In this document: positions 1 through 9,182 of the stretch, in pieces
How the letters are laid out: each line of letters begins with the position of its first letter
How positions within the stretch are numbered: position 1 is the first letter of the stretch
From: Halorubrum xinjiangense
GTDB taxonomy: Archaea > Halobacteriota > Halobacteria > Halobacteriales > Haloferacaceae
DNA: 64,000 nucleotides
Direction: 5' to 3'
NCBI RefSeq assembly: GCF_900102375.1
Contig: NZ_FNBO01000005.1
Span: 1 to 64,000, forward strand
Made by a program: the position numbers and the translations under genes
The notes under the pieces: model-generated
What the model was told of the DNA's origin: nothing
Seen by the model: the letters and a program-made list of their open reading frames with translations, nothing else
The model's database searches: none

Positions 1-214
1 GGGCGTTCTTGGGTGGACTTCCGATGAACAGGTGTACGTGATCGGGCATGACTTCGCACTCGACCAGTTCGAGGCCCTTGTCCTCACAGATTTCCGCGAA
101 GATGGTTTCGAGACGTTCCTTCGTCTCCCCCGTCAGGTGCGAACGCCGATATTTCGGTACAAACACTATGTGGTAGTAGAGTTCGTATTTCGCGTGACGG
201 GTACTCTTTACCAT
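1..214 (-). pseudogene. tnpA: IS200/IS605 TnpA transposase, N-terminal part, cut by window edge
   Basis: Reading the minus strand from an ATG at 212-214 gives the first 71 or so residues of a Y1/HUH transposase: [20 protein letters not shown] at the start and MPDHVHLF near the window edge, where H-x-H is the metal-binding HUH motif that nicks single-stranded transposon DNA. The catalytic tyrosine would lie beyond position 1. It is related to, but clearly different from, the complete tnpA at 16607-16996. Whether the gene is intact outside the window cannot be seen. No tnpB lies on the carB side, so any partner gene would be further left. Confidence 0.85.
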
Positions 215-345
215 CTATGTATACTATCACGGTTGGACGGCTTAAAGACTGCGTTGGAACCCCGTCTATGCCATTGACGGCGGTTGAATACTGTTGGTTG
301 GCTTCATCCCCGCGCTGAAGCGCGAGGCTTTCGCCTCGTATTTCC
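215..345 (-). mobile_element. IS200/IS605-type element end upstream of truncated tnpA
   Basis: Between tnpA and the carB promoter lies non-coding DNA with imperfect palindromes, notably GCGCTGAAGCGC near 313-324 followed by GCGAGGCTTTCGCC around 321-335. Subterminal hairpins of this type are what TnpA recognises in IS200/IS605 elements, which have no terminal inverted repeats. The exact boundary cannot be fixed from one copy; about 335-345 is a guess. Confidence 0.5.
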
Positions 346-432
346 CGTAACCGGGGTTTGTCACGGGGGCGTCGTGCGGCGCCCCACCAACCACCGTGGT
401 GTGTCGTATCACCGACCGTGGCACGCACTCAC

Positions 433-486
433 TTGCGAAAATCGCAAACTTGCTGCGAGATTCGTACTCTACCGCCGACCTTATTA
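433..486 (+). promoter_or_regulatory. carB promoter with upstream palindrome
   Basis: A TATA-like box TTATTA (481-486) is centred about 27 bp before the carB ATG, the spacing expected for a leaderless haloarchaeal transcript. Upstream, 433-447 holds a perfect palindrome TTGCGAAAATCGCAA (6-bp arms, 3-bp centre), a plausible operator for a helix-turn-helix regulator. Which protein binds it is not visible here. Confidence 0.5.
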
Positions 487-510
487 CGATGAGCGTATTC
501 CGTCCGCGTA

Positions 511-3500
511 ATGAGCGAGGACCGGACGATTCTCCTTATCGGCAGCGGACCGATCCAGATCGGACAGGCGGCCGAGTTCGACTACTCCGGGGCACAGGCG
601 TGTCGCGCCCTCCAAGAGGAGGGCGCCCGCGTCGTCCTGGTGAACTCGAACCCCGCGACGATCATGACCGACCCCGAGACGGCCGACCGGGTGTACATCG
701 AGCCGATCACGCCCGAGGCCATCGCGGAGGTCATCCGGATCGAGGAGCCGGACGGCGTCATCGCCGGGCTCGGCGGGCAGACCGGGCTCAACGTCACCGC
801 CGAGCTCGCCGAGGAGGGAATCCTAGAGGAACACGACGTCGAGGTGATGGGGACGCCGCTCGACACCATCTACGCGACGGAGGACCGCGACCTGTTCCGC
901 CAGCGGATGGAGGGCCTCGACCAGCCGGTCCCCAAGTCGACGACCATCTCCTTGGACGACGACGAGTCGGTCACCGACTTCGACGAGGAGTACTTCCGCG
1001 AGCGCGTTCAGGACGCGGTCGACGCGGTCGGCGGCCTCCCCGTCATCGCCCGGACGACGTACACCCTCGGCGGCTCCGGCTCGGGCGTCGTCGACGAGTT
1101 CGAGGAGCTCGTCGAGCGCGTCCGCAAGGGACTCCGCCTCTCGCGGAACAGCGAGGTGCTGATCACGGAGTCTATCGCCGGCTGGGTCGAGCTGGAGTAC
1201 GAGGTGATGCGGGACGCCGACGACTCCTGTATCATCATCTGCAACATGGAGAACATCGACCCGATGGGGATCCACACCGGCGAGTCGACGGTCGTCACCC
1301 CCTCGCAGGTGATCCCCGACGACGGTCACCAGGAGATGCGCGACGCGGCGCTCGAAGTTATCCGGGATCTGGGCATTCAAGGCGGCTGTAACATCCAGTT
1401 CGCGTGGCACGACGACGGCACCCCCGGCGGCGAGTACCGCGTCGTCGAGGTGAACCCGCGCGTCTCCCGCTCCTCCGCGCTCGCGTCGAAGGCGACCGGC
1501 TACCCGATCGCCCGCGTCACCGCGAAGGTCGCGCTCGGCAAGCGGCTCCACGAGATCGACAACGAGATCACCGGCGAGACGACCGCCGCGTTCGAGCCCG
1601 CCATCGACTACGTGGTGACGAAGGTGCCGCGCTGGCCCATCGACAAGTTCGACGACGTCGACTTCGAGCTCGGCACGGCGATGAAATCCACCGGCGAGGC
1701 GATGGCGATCGGCCGGAACTTCGAGGAGAGCCTCCTGAAGTCGCTCCGCTCGTCGGAGTACGACCCGGCGGTCGACTGGGAGACCGTCGACGACGACACC
1801 TTGGAGACCGAGTACCTCGAGCGCCCCTCGCCCGACCGCCCGTACGCGATGTTCGAGGCGTTCGACCGCGGCTACACCGTCGCGGACATCGAGGACCTGA
1901 CCGGGATCAAACCGTGGTACCTCGAGCGGTTCAAGCGCGTCAGCGACTCCGCGCAGGCGGCCCAGAACGGCGAGTTCGCGCAGGCGGCCACCGCGGGCCA
2001 CACGAACGCCGAGATCGCGGCGCTCGCCGGTGGCGGGACCGACGTAGAGGCGGTCGAGGAGGACGTCCCCGGTCGGACGTACAAGCAGGTCGACACCTGC
2101 GCCGGTGAGTTCGCCGCCGAGACCCCGTACTACTACTCCGCGCGTCAGTCGGAGTTCAACCGGGGACCGCTGAAGGGCGACGCCGCGGCTGGCGAGCTCG
2201 TCGTCGACAAGAGCGTCGACAGCGTGGTCGTCGTCGGGGGTGGCCCGATCCGGATCGGGCAGGGCGTCGAGTTCGACTACTGCTCGGTCCACGCGATCCA
2301 GGCGCTCCGCGAGCTCGGCATCGAGGCGCACGTCGTCAACAACAACCCCGAGACCGTCTCGACGGACTACGACACCTCCGACGGGCTGTTCTTCGACCCG
2401 ATCACCGCCGAGGAGGTCGCCGACGTGGCCGAGGCGACCGGCGCAGACGGCGTGATGGTCCAGTTCGGCGGGCAGACGTCGGTGAACATCGGCGAACCGC
2501 TCGAGGCGGAGCTCGACCGTCGCGGGCTCGACTGCTCGATCTTGGGGACGAGCGTCGAGGCGATGGACCTCGCGGAGGACCGCGACCGGTTCAACGTCTT
2601 AATGGACGAGATGGGGATCGCCCAACCGGAGGGCGGCACCGCGACGAGCGAGGCGGAGGCGCTCGAGCTCGCCCACGACATCGGCTACCCCGTCCTGGTG
2701 CGCCCCTCCTACGTGCTCGGCGGTCGCGCGATGCGGGTCGTCGAGGACGACGCGGAGTTAGAGGAGTACATCGAGGAGGCGGTCCGCGTCTCGCCCGACA
2801 AGCCCATCCTCGTCGACCAGTTCCTCGACGACGCGGTGGAACTGGACGTCGACGCGGTCGCGGACGGGGAGGACGTGCTGCTCGGCGGCGTGATGGAGCA
2901 CGTCGAGAGCGCGGGCGTCCACTCGGGCGACTCCGCGTGCATGATCCCGCCGCGCTCGCTCGGCGACGAGACGCTCGGGCGGGTCCGCGAGGTCACCGAG
3001 GACATCGCCCGCGCGCTCGACACCGTCGGCCTGCTCAACGTCCAGCTGGCGGTGACGGGCGTCGAGGGCGAGGCGGAAAGCGAGGTGTACGTGTTAGAGG
3101 CGAACCCGCGCTCCTCGCGCACCGTCCCGTTCGTCTCGAAGGCGACGGGCGTCCCCATCGCCAAGCTCGCGGCGAAAGTGATGACCGACGACCTGACGCT
3201 CGCCGACCTCGACGCCGACGAGCAGATCCCCGAACACCGCTCCGTGAAGGAGGTCGTCCTCCCGTTCGACCGCCTGCCGGGTTCGGACCCGCGGCTCGGT
3301 CCGGAGATGAAGTCGACCGGCGAGGTCATGGGTACCGCGACCTCCTTCGGCAAGGCGTACGACAAGGCGCAGGACTCGACCGGGAAGCCGATCCCCGAGT
3401 CCGGCACCGCCGTCGTCGACCTCTCGGCCGAGGAGTTCCCGGACCCGGGCACCGAGGCCGGCGAGGCGCTCGTCGAGGGGTACGCGGCGCACTTCGAGCT

Positions 3501-3732
3501 GAGCGAGGCGACGGACCTGATCGAGGCGGCCAAGCGCGGCGACCTCGACCTCATCGTCTCGCGCCAGCGGGACCTGCTTGAGGTCGCCGTCGAAGAGGAG
3601 ATCACCTACTTCTCGACGCACGCCTCCGCGACGGCCGCCCTGGAGGCGCTCGACCACGCGAGCGACGACCTCGACGTGATGGCGGTGTCTGACCGCCCGA
3701 AGCGCGTCGCGAAGTGGGGCGCCGCGGAGTAG
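511..3732 (+). CDS. carB: Carbamoyl-phosphate synthase large subunit
   Basis: The 1073-residue protein has the family's usual length and duplicated architecture. It makes carbamoyl phosphate from bicarbonate, ATP and glutamine-derived ammonia for pyrimidine and arginine synthesis, in complex with CarA. The first ATP-grasp half begins with LIGSGPIQIGQAAEFDYSG (about residues 8-26). The second half begins near residue 569 with VVGGGPIRIGQGVEFDYCS. The C-terminal 140 or so residues form the MGS-like allosteric domain. The ATG at 511 fits the TATA box at 481-486. No carA is in the window; the gene to the right is convergent and unrelated, so carB appears to be transcribed alone. Confidence 0.98.
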   Translation: MSEDRTILLIGSGPIQIGQAAEFDYSGAQACRALQEEGARVVLVNSNPATIMTDPETADRVYIEPITPEAIAEVIRIEEPDGVIAGLGGQTGLNVTAELAEEGILEEHDVEVMGTPLDTIYATEDRDLFRQRMEGLDQPVPKSTTISLDDDESVTDFDEEYFRERVQDAVDAVGGLPVIARTTYTLGGSGSGVVDEFEELVERVRKGLRLSRNSEVLITESIAGWVELEYEVMRDADDSCIIICNMENIDPMGIHTGESTVVTPSQVIPDDGHQEMRDAALEVIRDLGIQGGCNIQFAWHDDGTPGGEYRVVEVNPRVSRSSALASKATGYPIARVTAKVALGKRLHEIDNEITGETTAAFEPAIDYVVTKVPRWPIDKFDDVDFELGTAMKSTGEAMAIGRNFEESLLKSLRSSEYDPAVDWETVDDDTLETEYLERPSPDRPYAMFEAFDRGYTVADIEDLTGIKPWYLERFKRVSDSAQAAQNGEFAQAATAGHTNAEIAALAGGGTDVEAVEEDVPGRTYKQVDTCAGEFAAETPYYYSARQSEFNRGPLKGDAAAGELVVDKSVDSVVVVGGGPIRIGQGVEFDYCSVHAIQALRELGIEAHVVNNNPETVSTDYDTSDGLFFDPITAEEVADVAEATGADGVMVQFGGQTSVNIGEPLEAELDRRGLDCSILGTSVEAMDLAEDRDRFNVLMDEMGIAQPEGGTATSEAEALELAHDIGYPVLVRPSYVLGGRAMRVVEDDAELEEYIEEAVRVSPDKPILVDQFLDDAVELDVDAVADGEDVLLGGVMEHVESAGVHSGDSACMIPPRSLGDETLGRVREVTEDIARALDTVGLLNVQLAVTGVEGEAESEVYVLEANPRSSRTVPFVSKATGVPIAKLAAKVMTDDLTLADLDADEQIPEHRSVKEVVLPFDRLPGSDPRLGPEMKSTGEVMGTATSFGKAYDKAQDSTGKPIPESGTAVVDLSAEEFPDPGTEAGEALVEGYAAHFELSEATDLIEAAKRGDLDLIVSRQRDLLEVAVEEEITYFSTHASATAALEALDHASDDLDVMAVSDRPKRVAKWGAAE

Positions 3733-3744
3733 TCCGCCCGGGCG

Positions 3745-4359
3745 CTACAACGCCTCCAGCGTCGCGCGGTCCACCTCGGTCGCGGGCATCTCCTCGCCGC
3801 CGTACTCCGCGACGAAGTCGTCGACGTCGCCGTCGTCGGTGAACGGGATCAGGTCCGGCCCCATCGCCCCGATGACCTCGCTGCGAACGACGACCGTGAG
3901 AGCCGACTCGCGGGCGAACGCCTCGCTCTCGACGTGCGAGGAGAACATCGTGTCGTCGCCCTCCTCGAACACCTCCTGATCGACCGCCGAGTAGTCGGTG
4001 AGGAACGTCGCGACCGGGCTCCGCCCCTCGTCCTCGGCGTCGAAGCGGTAGGTGTACGCGCAGGTGCCGCTACAGAACTGCGCCGGGCGGCCCCCCTCCG
4101 GCTCGTCGTCCTCGAAGTGGACCTGTCCGACCGTCCCGGGATGGTCGGCGACGATCATCCCGCACTGGTCACAGGCCTGGTCGTCGTCGATGGAGACGGG
4201 CGAGATCGACGCCGACTCCTGACCGGAGCAGCCGGCGACGGTCGCGGCGCCGGCGGCGGCGAGTCCCGCGAGCAGCCGGCGCCGGGGGAGCGTCGCGCCG
4301 CTTTCGGATCGGCTCGTCGGCGGGTCGGAGACGGGTGTCGACCGGTCGGATAGCGCCAT
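3745..4359 (-). CDS. nosL: NosL-family copper chaperone lipoprotein
   Basis: This 204-residue protein has an N-terminal Tat-like motif (RRRLLAG, residues 26-32) and a lipobox ending in Cys44, so it is probably a membrane-anchored lipoprotein outside the cell. The mature part carries CDQCGMIV (63-70), the Cu(I)-binding signature of NosL, and a second pair FCSGTC (95-100). NosL delivers copper to nitrous oxide reductase and related centres. It is divergent from nosD, whose start is about 100 bp away, so the two probably share a regulatory region. The 43 residues ahead of the lipobox are long, but no internal Met keeps the twin arginines. Confidence 0.92.
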   Translation of the reverse strand: MALSDRSTPVSDPPTSRSESGATLPRRRLLAGLAAAGAATVAGCSGQESASISPVSIDDDQACDQCGMIVADHPGTVGQVHFEDDEPEGGRPAQFCSGTCAYTYRFDAEDEGRSPVATFLTDYSAVDQEVFEEGDDTMFSSHVESEAFARESALTVVVRSEVIGAMGPDLIPFTDDGDVDDFVAEYGGEEMPATEVDRATLEAL

Positions 4360-4464
4360 GTGTAGATCTTACTAAACGGCCCTCTTAGCCCCTCGGGACG
4401 CGTTCAACGGCGCGTTCGAGGAACGAACCAGACGCCCTAAGTCGCGGCCGTTCGAAGCTGTCGC

Positions 4465-6498
4465 GTGGCAGTTTTCGACCCCGATACCGCCCGGTCGCGT
4501 CGCGTCCGGATCGCGGCAGTCGGCTTCGTCGCGCTCGCCGCGGTCGCGACCGCCGGCGCGTTCGCCGCCGACCCGAGCGAGTCGGTCCCCGAGCCGGTGC
4601 GGTTCGACGACGCTGTCGAACTCGGGCTCTCCTCGGAGACGGACGCGCTGATGGCCGGGGACGCGACCCTTCCGCGGGTTCAGGTGTTCTACTCGCAGCT
4701 CCAGTACGTCGTCGGCTACAACGGAGTCGGCGCGTTCGTCGACTCGCGCTCGGACGGGCGGACGGAGCGGCAGTTCGGCTACCCGCTCGTCGCGTACGTC
4801 GAGACGTTCGATCACAGGGACCCGGGGAGGACCGACTCCGGGCTGTTCTCGGCGACCGGAGCAGGGGGGTGGACGCCGGTCGGGGAGGCCCGGTACGTCG
4901 TCGGGAGCGACGCGCGGACCCCGGCGGGCGAGGTCGTCGTCCCCTTCCGTGACCGCGAGGCCGCGGCGGCGTTCGCCGCCGACCACGGCGGGTCGGTCGT
5001 GGGCTGGGAGGCGGTCCGGACCCGGTCGTTCGACGTCGACTCCGCGGCGACCGTGCGCTCGCTCGCCCCGGAGCGCTGGCGGACGGCGACCGGGCGGCTC
5101 GCGGCGGCGGAGGAGCGGGCGGACCGGCCGGTCTCCGTCGTCGTCGGCGAGGACGCCCCCACCATCGACGCCGCCGTCGCAGCCGCGCCGCCGAACACGA
5201 CGGTCCGCGTCCCGCCCGGGACGTACAAAGAGAACGTGACGGTGAACCGGTCCGTGACGATCGCCGGGGCGGGCGCCGGCGGCGAGCGGGGCGACGCCGG
5301 CGCGACCCGCGTCGTCGGGAACGGGACCGGCTCGGTGATCACCGTCCGCGCGCCCGACGTGGCGCTCACGGGGATGCGGATCGCGGGCACCGGGAACGAG
5401 ACTCGCGACCCGGAGGCGGCCCGCGAGTCACGGGACCCCGAGGGCGAGGCGTGGGACACGAACATCCAGCTCGGCTACGGCCACGGCGACGCCGGGATCA
5501 AGGCGGTCGGCGCGCCGGGGCTCGTCGTCGACGACGTCGCCATCGACGCGGGCGCGAGCGGGCTCCTGCTGCGGGAGGGCTCGCACGCCACCGTCAGGGA
5601 GCTCTTCGTCGACGGGACCGACGAGTGGCAGGAGGGGTTCATGGGGATCACCGGAATGGAGTCGCGGGTCACCGTCACGGACAGCCGGTTCGAGGGCGGC
5701 CGCGACGGGATCTACCTCCACCGCGCGGACGGCTCGGTCGTGCGGAACTCGACGTTCGCCGACAACCGATACGGGACGCACCTCATGTACACCGGCGACG
5801 CGCTCGTCGCGGACAACGCTTTTCGGAACGAGCTGTTCGCCGGCGTCACCGTGATGACGCGTCCGGCCGGCAACGCGATCGTCGGCAACGACGTCCGCGG
5901 GTCCAGCGCGGGCATCCAGGCGTCTGGCACGCGGACGTACGTCGGCCACAACACCCTGGTCGGGAACGAGCTCGGCTTCTCCACGAGCGCCCGCGGGTCG
6001 CTCTACGAGCACAACGTCGTCGTCGACAACGAGCTCGGCGCACGCGCGACGACCGTCGTCCCGTCGAGCCGCGTCGTCGCGAACGACTTCGTCGGCAACG
6101 ACGACCACGCGGCCGCCGGCGCAGGCGCGCTACGCGTCTGGGCCGACGGCGACCGGGGGAACTACTGGGAGGGCGCGAACGTCGGCCCGCACGACCCCGG
6201 AAGCCGGGCGTACCGGCCGACGTCTCCGGTCGACGCGGCGCTCCACCGGGAGGCGGGCGCGGTCACGGTACGCGAGTCGCCCGCCGCGCGGCTCCTCGAC
6301 CGCCTCCGCGGGACCGTCCCCGGGGCCCGGTCCGGGAGCATCGTCGATCCGGCGCCCGCGACAGAGCCCTACCACCCGGACCGAGTCGACGCGGTCACCG
6401 GAGCGGACGCCGGCGCCGACGGGCCGGTTCGGACGGACTGGCGGGTCGCGAGCGATCCCGACGGAAACGCCACGGCGACCGCGGAGGGGTCGGCGTGA
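4465..6498 (+). CDS. nosD: NosD-type periplasmic right-handed beta-helix protein
   Basis: The 677-residue product has one N-terminal hydrophobic signal or anchor (about residues 14-34). A long run of parallel-beta-helix repeats (about 230-560) is rich in N, G and V, with motifs such as DGIYLHRADGSVVRNSTFAD typical of NosD/CASH domains. NosD works with the NosFY ABC transporter in maturing copper centres. The start is GTG at 4465, the first start in an open frame that gives a signal sequence. The stop overlaps the GTG of nosF, so nosD-nosF-nosY form one operon. The C-terminal 100 residues are low-complexity and poorly conserved. Confidence 0.9.
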   Translation: MAVFDPDTARSRRVRIAAVGFVALAAVATAGAFAADPSESVPEPVRFDDAVELGLSSETDALMAGDATLPRVQVFYSQLQYVVGYNGVGAFVDSRSDGRTERQFGYPLVAYVETFDHRDPGRTDSGLFSATGAGGWTPVGEARYVVGSDARTPAGEVVVPFRDREAAAAFAADHGGSVVGWEAVRTRSFDVDSAATVRSLAPERWRTATGRLAAAEERADRPVSVVVGEDAPTIDAAVAAAPPNTTVRVPPGTYKENVTVNRSVTIAGAGAGGERGDAGATRVVGNGTGSVITVRAPDVALTGMRIAGTGNETRDPEAARESRDPEGEAWDTNIQLGYGHGDAGIKAVGAPGLVVDDVAIDAGASGLLLREGSHATVRELFVDGTDEWQEGFMGITGMESRVTVTDSRFEGGRDGIYLHRADGSVVRNSTFADNRYGTHLMYTGDALVADNAFRNELFAGVTVMTRPAGNAIVGNDVRGSSAGIQASGTRTYVGHNTLVGNELGFSTSARGSLYEHNVVVDNELGARATTVVPSSRVVANDFVGNDDHAAAGAGALRVWADGDRGNYWEGANVGPHDPGSRAYRPTSPVDAALHREAGAVTVRESPAARLLDRLRGTVPGARSGSIVDPAPATEPYHPDRVDAVTGADAGADGPVRTDWRVASDPDGNATATAEGSA

Positions 6499-7292
6499 GC
6501 GATCGCCCGCTCGCGGCGGTCGACGGAGTCGCCCGTTCCTACGGCGGCGTCCGGGTCCTCGACGACGTCTCGCTGTCGGTCGAGACGGGCGTCACCGCCG
6601 TCGTCGGCCCGAACGGCTCCGGCAAGTCGACGCTTCTCGGCGTGCTCGCGGGCGCGGTCGAACCCACAGCGGGATCGGTCCGGTAACGACGCGGCGACCA
6701 CCGAGAGGAGACGGAGAGGCACGTCGGCTATCTCCCGCAGCGCGTGCCGTTCCGCGACGACTTCACCGCCCGCGAGACGCTCGGGTTCTACGCGGCGCTC
6801 GTCGACGGCGACCCGGACGAGGCGCTGGCGGCGGTGGGGCTCTCCGACGCGGCCGACAAGCGGGTGGCGGACCTCTCCGGCGGGATGCGACGGTTGCTCG
6901 GGATCGCGCAGGCGACGCTCGGCGACCCGGCCGTCGTCGTCCTCGACGAGCCGACCAGCGGGCTCGACCCCGAGATGCGAGAGCGGGCCTTCCGCGCGGC
7001 GGCCCGCGCCGGCGACGACGCGGCGGTCGTCGTCAGCTCGCACGACCTCGACCTCGTCGACGCGCACGCGGACGCCCTCGTCGTCCTCAGCCGCGGACGG
7101 GTCGCCGCGTCGGGACCCCGCGAGCGGCTCCTCGCCGAACACGGCGCCGCCGACGTTCGGGAGCTGTACCGCGCCGTCGCGAGCGGATCGTCCGACCGAC
7201 CGACGACTCCCGACGGCGAGGAGACTGGGGACGACGCCGACGGTGACGCGACCGGGGAGTCGGTCCACGTCACGGGGGTATCCGACCGATGA
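6495..7292 (+). pseudogene. nosF: NosF-type ABC transporter ATPase, interrupted by an in-frame stop
   Basis: The frame opens with GTG overlapping the nosD stop and shows Walker A GPNGSGKST (about residues 37-45). It meets TAA at 6684-6686 after 63 codons and then continues in the same frame with the Q-loop YLPQ, signature LSGGMRRLLGIAQ, Walker B VVVLDEPTSGLD and H-loop VVVSSHD to 7292. All ATPase motifs are therefore present but split. An ATG/GTG restart after the stop (for example 6744) would lack Walker A and could not hydrolyse ATP. The bases after the stop read more naturally (YDAATTE) one frame over, so paired small indels are possible, as is a sequencing error. nosY overlaps its end by 4 bp. 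Confidence 0.8.
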
Positions 7293-8152
7293 GGTCCTCG
7301 CTCGGCGGCGTCTGGGTCGTCTTCCGTCGGGAGCTGACGACGGTGGGGCGGACGCCAGGCTACGCGGTCCTCGCGGTCGGACTGCTCGTCGTGCTCGGCG
7401 GGCTCGTCGCGGTCGGCGGTGGCGGCGCCACCGGGTTCGTGCCCGCCGTCGTCGACCTACTCCTACCGACCGAGGTGCTGGTCCCGCTGCTCGCGGTCGT
7501 GCTCGGCTACCGCGCGCTGTACGCCGACGCCGCGAGCGGCGAGCTCGCCGTGATCCGGACCTACCCCGTGAGCGCGGTCGCGTACGTCCTCGGCGTGCTG
7601 CTGGCGCGGACGGTCGCGCTCTTCGCGCTCGTCGGCGGCCCGTTCGCGCTCGTCGGGGCGTACGTCTGGCTCACCGCCGCGCCGGACACCGGGATCTTCG
7701 CGACGCACGCGGGCGTCGACTCCCCCGTGCTCTTCGTCCGCTTCGTGGCGCTCGTCGTCCCGTTCGGCGCGGCGTACCTCTCGCTGTCGGCGGCGGTGTC
7801 CACGATCGCGACGAGCCGCCGGAGCGCGGTCGCGCTCGGCGTGCTCGCGCTGCTCGCCGGGATCCTCGGCGGCGACCTCGCGGTGCTCCGGTCGCTGTCG
7901 GCGGGGGCGTCGCCGAGCGGTATCGCCGAGTCGATCGCGTTCACCCCCAACGGGGCGTTCAGGGGGCTCGTCTTCGAACACGTGATCGGGGTCGCCTTCG
8001 CGCCGGAGGGCGGCTTCGTCGACACGGGCCGCGCGGTGGCTTCGCTCGTCGGCTGGTGCCTCCTCGGGGCCGCCGCGGCGGTCGCGGCGGTCGCCTTCGG
8101 CTCGCGCGTCGACGTCGCGGTCGAGCGCCTCCGCGGGCGGCTCGGCCGGTAG
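7289..8152 (+). CDS. nosY: NosY-type ABC transporter permease
   Basis: The 287-residue integral membrane protein has about six hydrophobic segments (near residues 28-48, 55-75, 100-125, 145-165, 180-200 and 245-270) and starts with a cytoplasmic stretch, WVVFRRELTTV, common to ABC-2 permeases. With NosF it forms the transporter in NosDFY. Its ATG overlaps the nosF stop (ATGA), which argues for translational coupling. If the nosF interruption is real, this permease has no partner ATPase in the window. The stop codon lies inside a 20-bp tandem repeat. Confidence 0.88.
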   Translation: MRSSLGGVWVVFRRELTTVGRTPGYAVLAVGLLVVLGGLVAVGGGGATGFVPAVVDLLLPTEVLVPLLAVVLGYRALYADAASGELAVIRTYPVSAVAYVLGVLLARTVALFALVGGPFALVGAYVWLTAAPDTGIFATHAGVDSPVLFVRFVALVVPFGAAYLSLSAAVSTIATSRRSAVALGVLALLAGILGGDLAVLRSLSAGASPSGIAESIAFTPNGAFRGLVFEHVIGVAFAPEGGFVDTGRAVASLVGWCLLGAAAAVAAVAFGSRVDVAVERLRGRLGR

Positions 8153-8200
8153 ACGGGACGGGCGGCCGGTAGACGGGACGGGCGGCCGGTAGACGGGACG
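8141..8200. repeat. Three 20-bp tandem repeats across the nosY stop
   Basis: Three near-identical 20-bp units containing GGCCGGTAGACGGGACG run through the nosY stop codon into the intergenic space. The first differs at its left edge because it is still coding. Probably replication slippage; it duplicates the stop region rather than adding protein sequence. Confidence 0.9.
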
Positions 8201-8206
8201 CCCGGC

Positions 8207-8557
8207 TCAGTCCGAGGCGGCGTCGTCGCCGACGGCCCCGGGCGCGTGGGCGTACACGGCGTAGAGGACGAGCGCGGCGATCAGGAAGTCCAGGCTGTGC
8301 GCGATGAGGTGGTGGGCCGGCATCGGCACGACGCCGAGGACCGTGCCGGCGCCCACGACCGACCGGGCGAGGAGCGCGCCGACCGCGAGGGAGATCAGTC
8401 GGTACTGCGCCCGCCGCCGGCGGCGGTACGCGGCGAGGCTGACGGCGAAGAGGAGGGTCGTCCCGAGGCCAGCGACGATCACGACCGCCAGGATCGGGAG
8501 CGACCCCTCTACCGACCACCCGGCGAGCGCCGGCACCGACGCGAGCGGCTGCGTCAC
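8207..8557 (-). CDS. Small haloarchaeal membrane protein
   Basis: The 116-residue product has about three hydrophobic segments (near residues 20-42, 53-73 and 83-103) and a basic loop YRRRRRAQYR between the first two, which by the positive-inside rule is cytoplasmic. I do not recognise a characterised family. Its place between nosY and the wHTH regulator suggests a role linked to copper or respiration, but the sequence has no obvious metal motif beyond PAHHLIAHS in the second loop. It is transcribed towards nosY. Confidence 0.7.
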   Translation of the reverse strand: MTQPLASVPALAGWSVEGSLPILAVVIVAGLGTTLLFAVSLAAYRRRRRAQYRLISLAVGALLARSVVGAGTVLGVVPMPAHHLIAHSLDFLIAALVLYAVYAHAPGAVGDDAASD

Positions 8558-8625
8558 ACTCCCCCTTCGACCGCGACGAATAAGAAGACGTTCCCCTCGC
8601 GGCGTTCCCAGACAGGGAGACAGCG

Positions 8626-8647
8626 CGCGCGGCTTTTATCCCGCGCG
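8626..8647 (+). promoter_or_regulatory. Palindrome around the TATA box of the wHTH regulator gene
   Basis: CGCGCGG (8626-8632) and CCGCGCG (8641-8647) form a perfect inverted repeat enclosing CTTTTATC, whose TTTTAT is the TATA-like box about 33 bp before the ATG at 8670. A repressor bound here would block TBP, so autoregulation by the wHTH protein is a reasonable guess. Confidence 0.45.
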
Positions 8648-8669
8648 AGGGAAGGTCGGATAGTCACGA

Positions 8670-9182
8670 ATGTCGGACACCAGATCCCGGATCCGGCGCC
8701 ACGTCCGCGACACCCCCGGCGTCCACTTCAACCGGATCGGCCGCGATCTCGACATCGCGACCGGGCAGGCGCAGTACCACCTCCGGCGGCTCGTCCGCGA
8801 CGGCGAGCTAGCGGTCGAGCGGATCGGCGGGCGCGCGCACTACTTCGATCCGGCCGTCGACGCGTGGGACCGCCGGACGCTCGCGTTCCTTAGGCGCGAG
8901 ACGGCGCGCGAGATCGTCGTCCGCCTCCACGCGGGCGGTCCGACCCGGCCGGCGGCGCTCGCGGACGACCTCGACCTCGCGAAGAGCACGGTGTCGTGGC
9001 ACGTCTCGACGCTCGCCGACCACGGGATCGTCGAGAAGTCGCCCGACAGGCCGATGACCGTCGCGCTGGCGCGTCCCGAGCGGACGGCGGCGCTCCTCGA
9101 CGAGGTGTCGCCGTCGCTGCCCGACCGGCTCGTCGACCGCTTCGTCCGCACGGTCGATTCCCTGTTCGACGCCGAGAGCTGA
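8670..9182 (+). CDS. Transcriptional regulator with two winged-helix domains
   Basis: The 170-residue protein holds two winged helix-turn-helix domains. The first (about residues 5-62) has HFNRIGRDLDIATGQAQYHL and the wing GRAHYFD. The second (about 78-140) has TRPAALADDLDLAKSTVSWH. Paired wHTH proteins like this are common in haloarchaea and are grouped with ArsR/MarR-like regulators. There is no ligand-binding domain and no cysteine metal site. Its position in the nos/SCO block and the palindrome over its own TATA box suggest local control, but its effector is unknown. Confidence 0.85.
   Translation: MSDTRSRIRRHVRDTPGVHFNRIGRDLDIATGQAQYHLRRLVRDGELAVERIGGRAHYFDPAVDAWDRRTLAFLRRETAREIVVRLHAGGPTRPAALADDLDLAKSTVSWHVSTLADHGIVEKSPDRPMTVALARPERTAALLDEVSPSLPDRLVDRFVRTVDSLFDAES

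Noticed and set aside
823-2331. Long minus-strand ORF inside carB
   Set aside because: It is a frame shadow of a GC-rich gene. Its composition is R/V/L-rich without any domain, while carB is complete on the plus strand.
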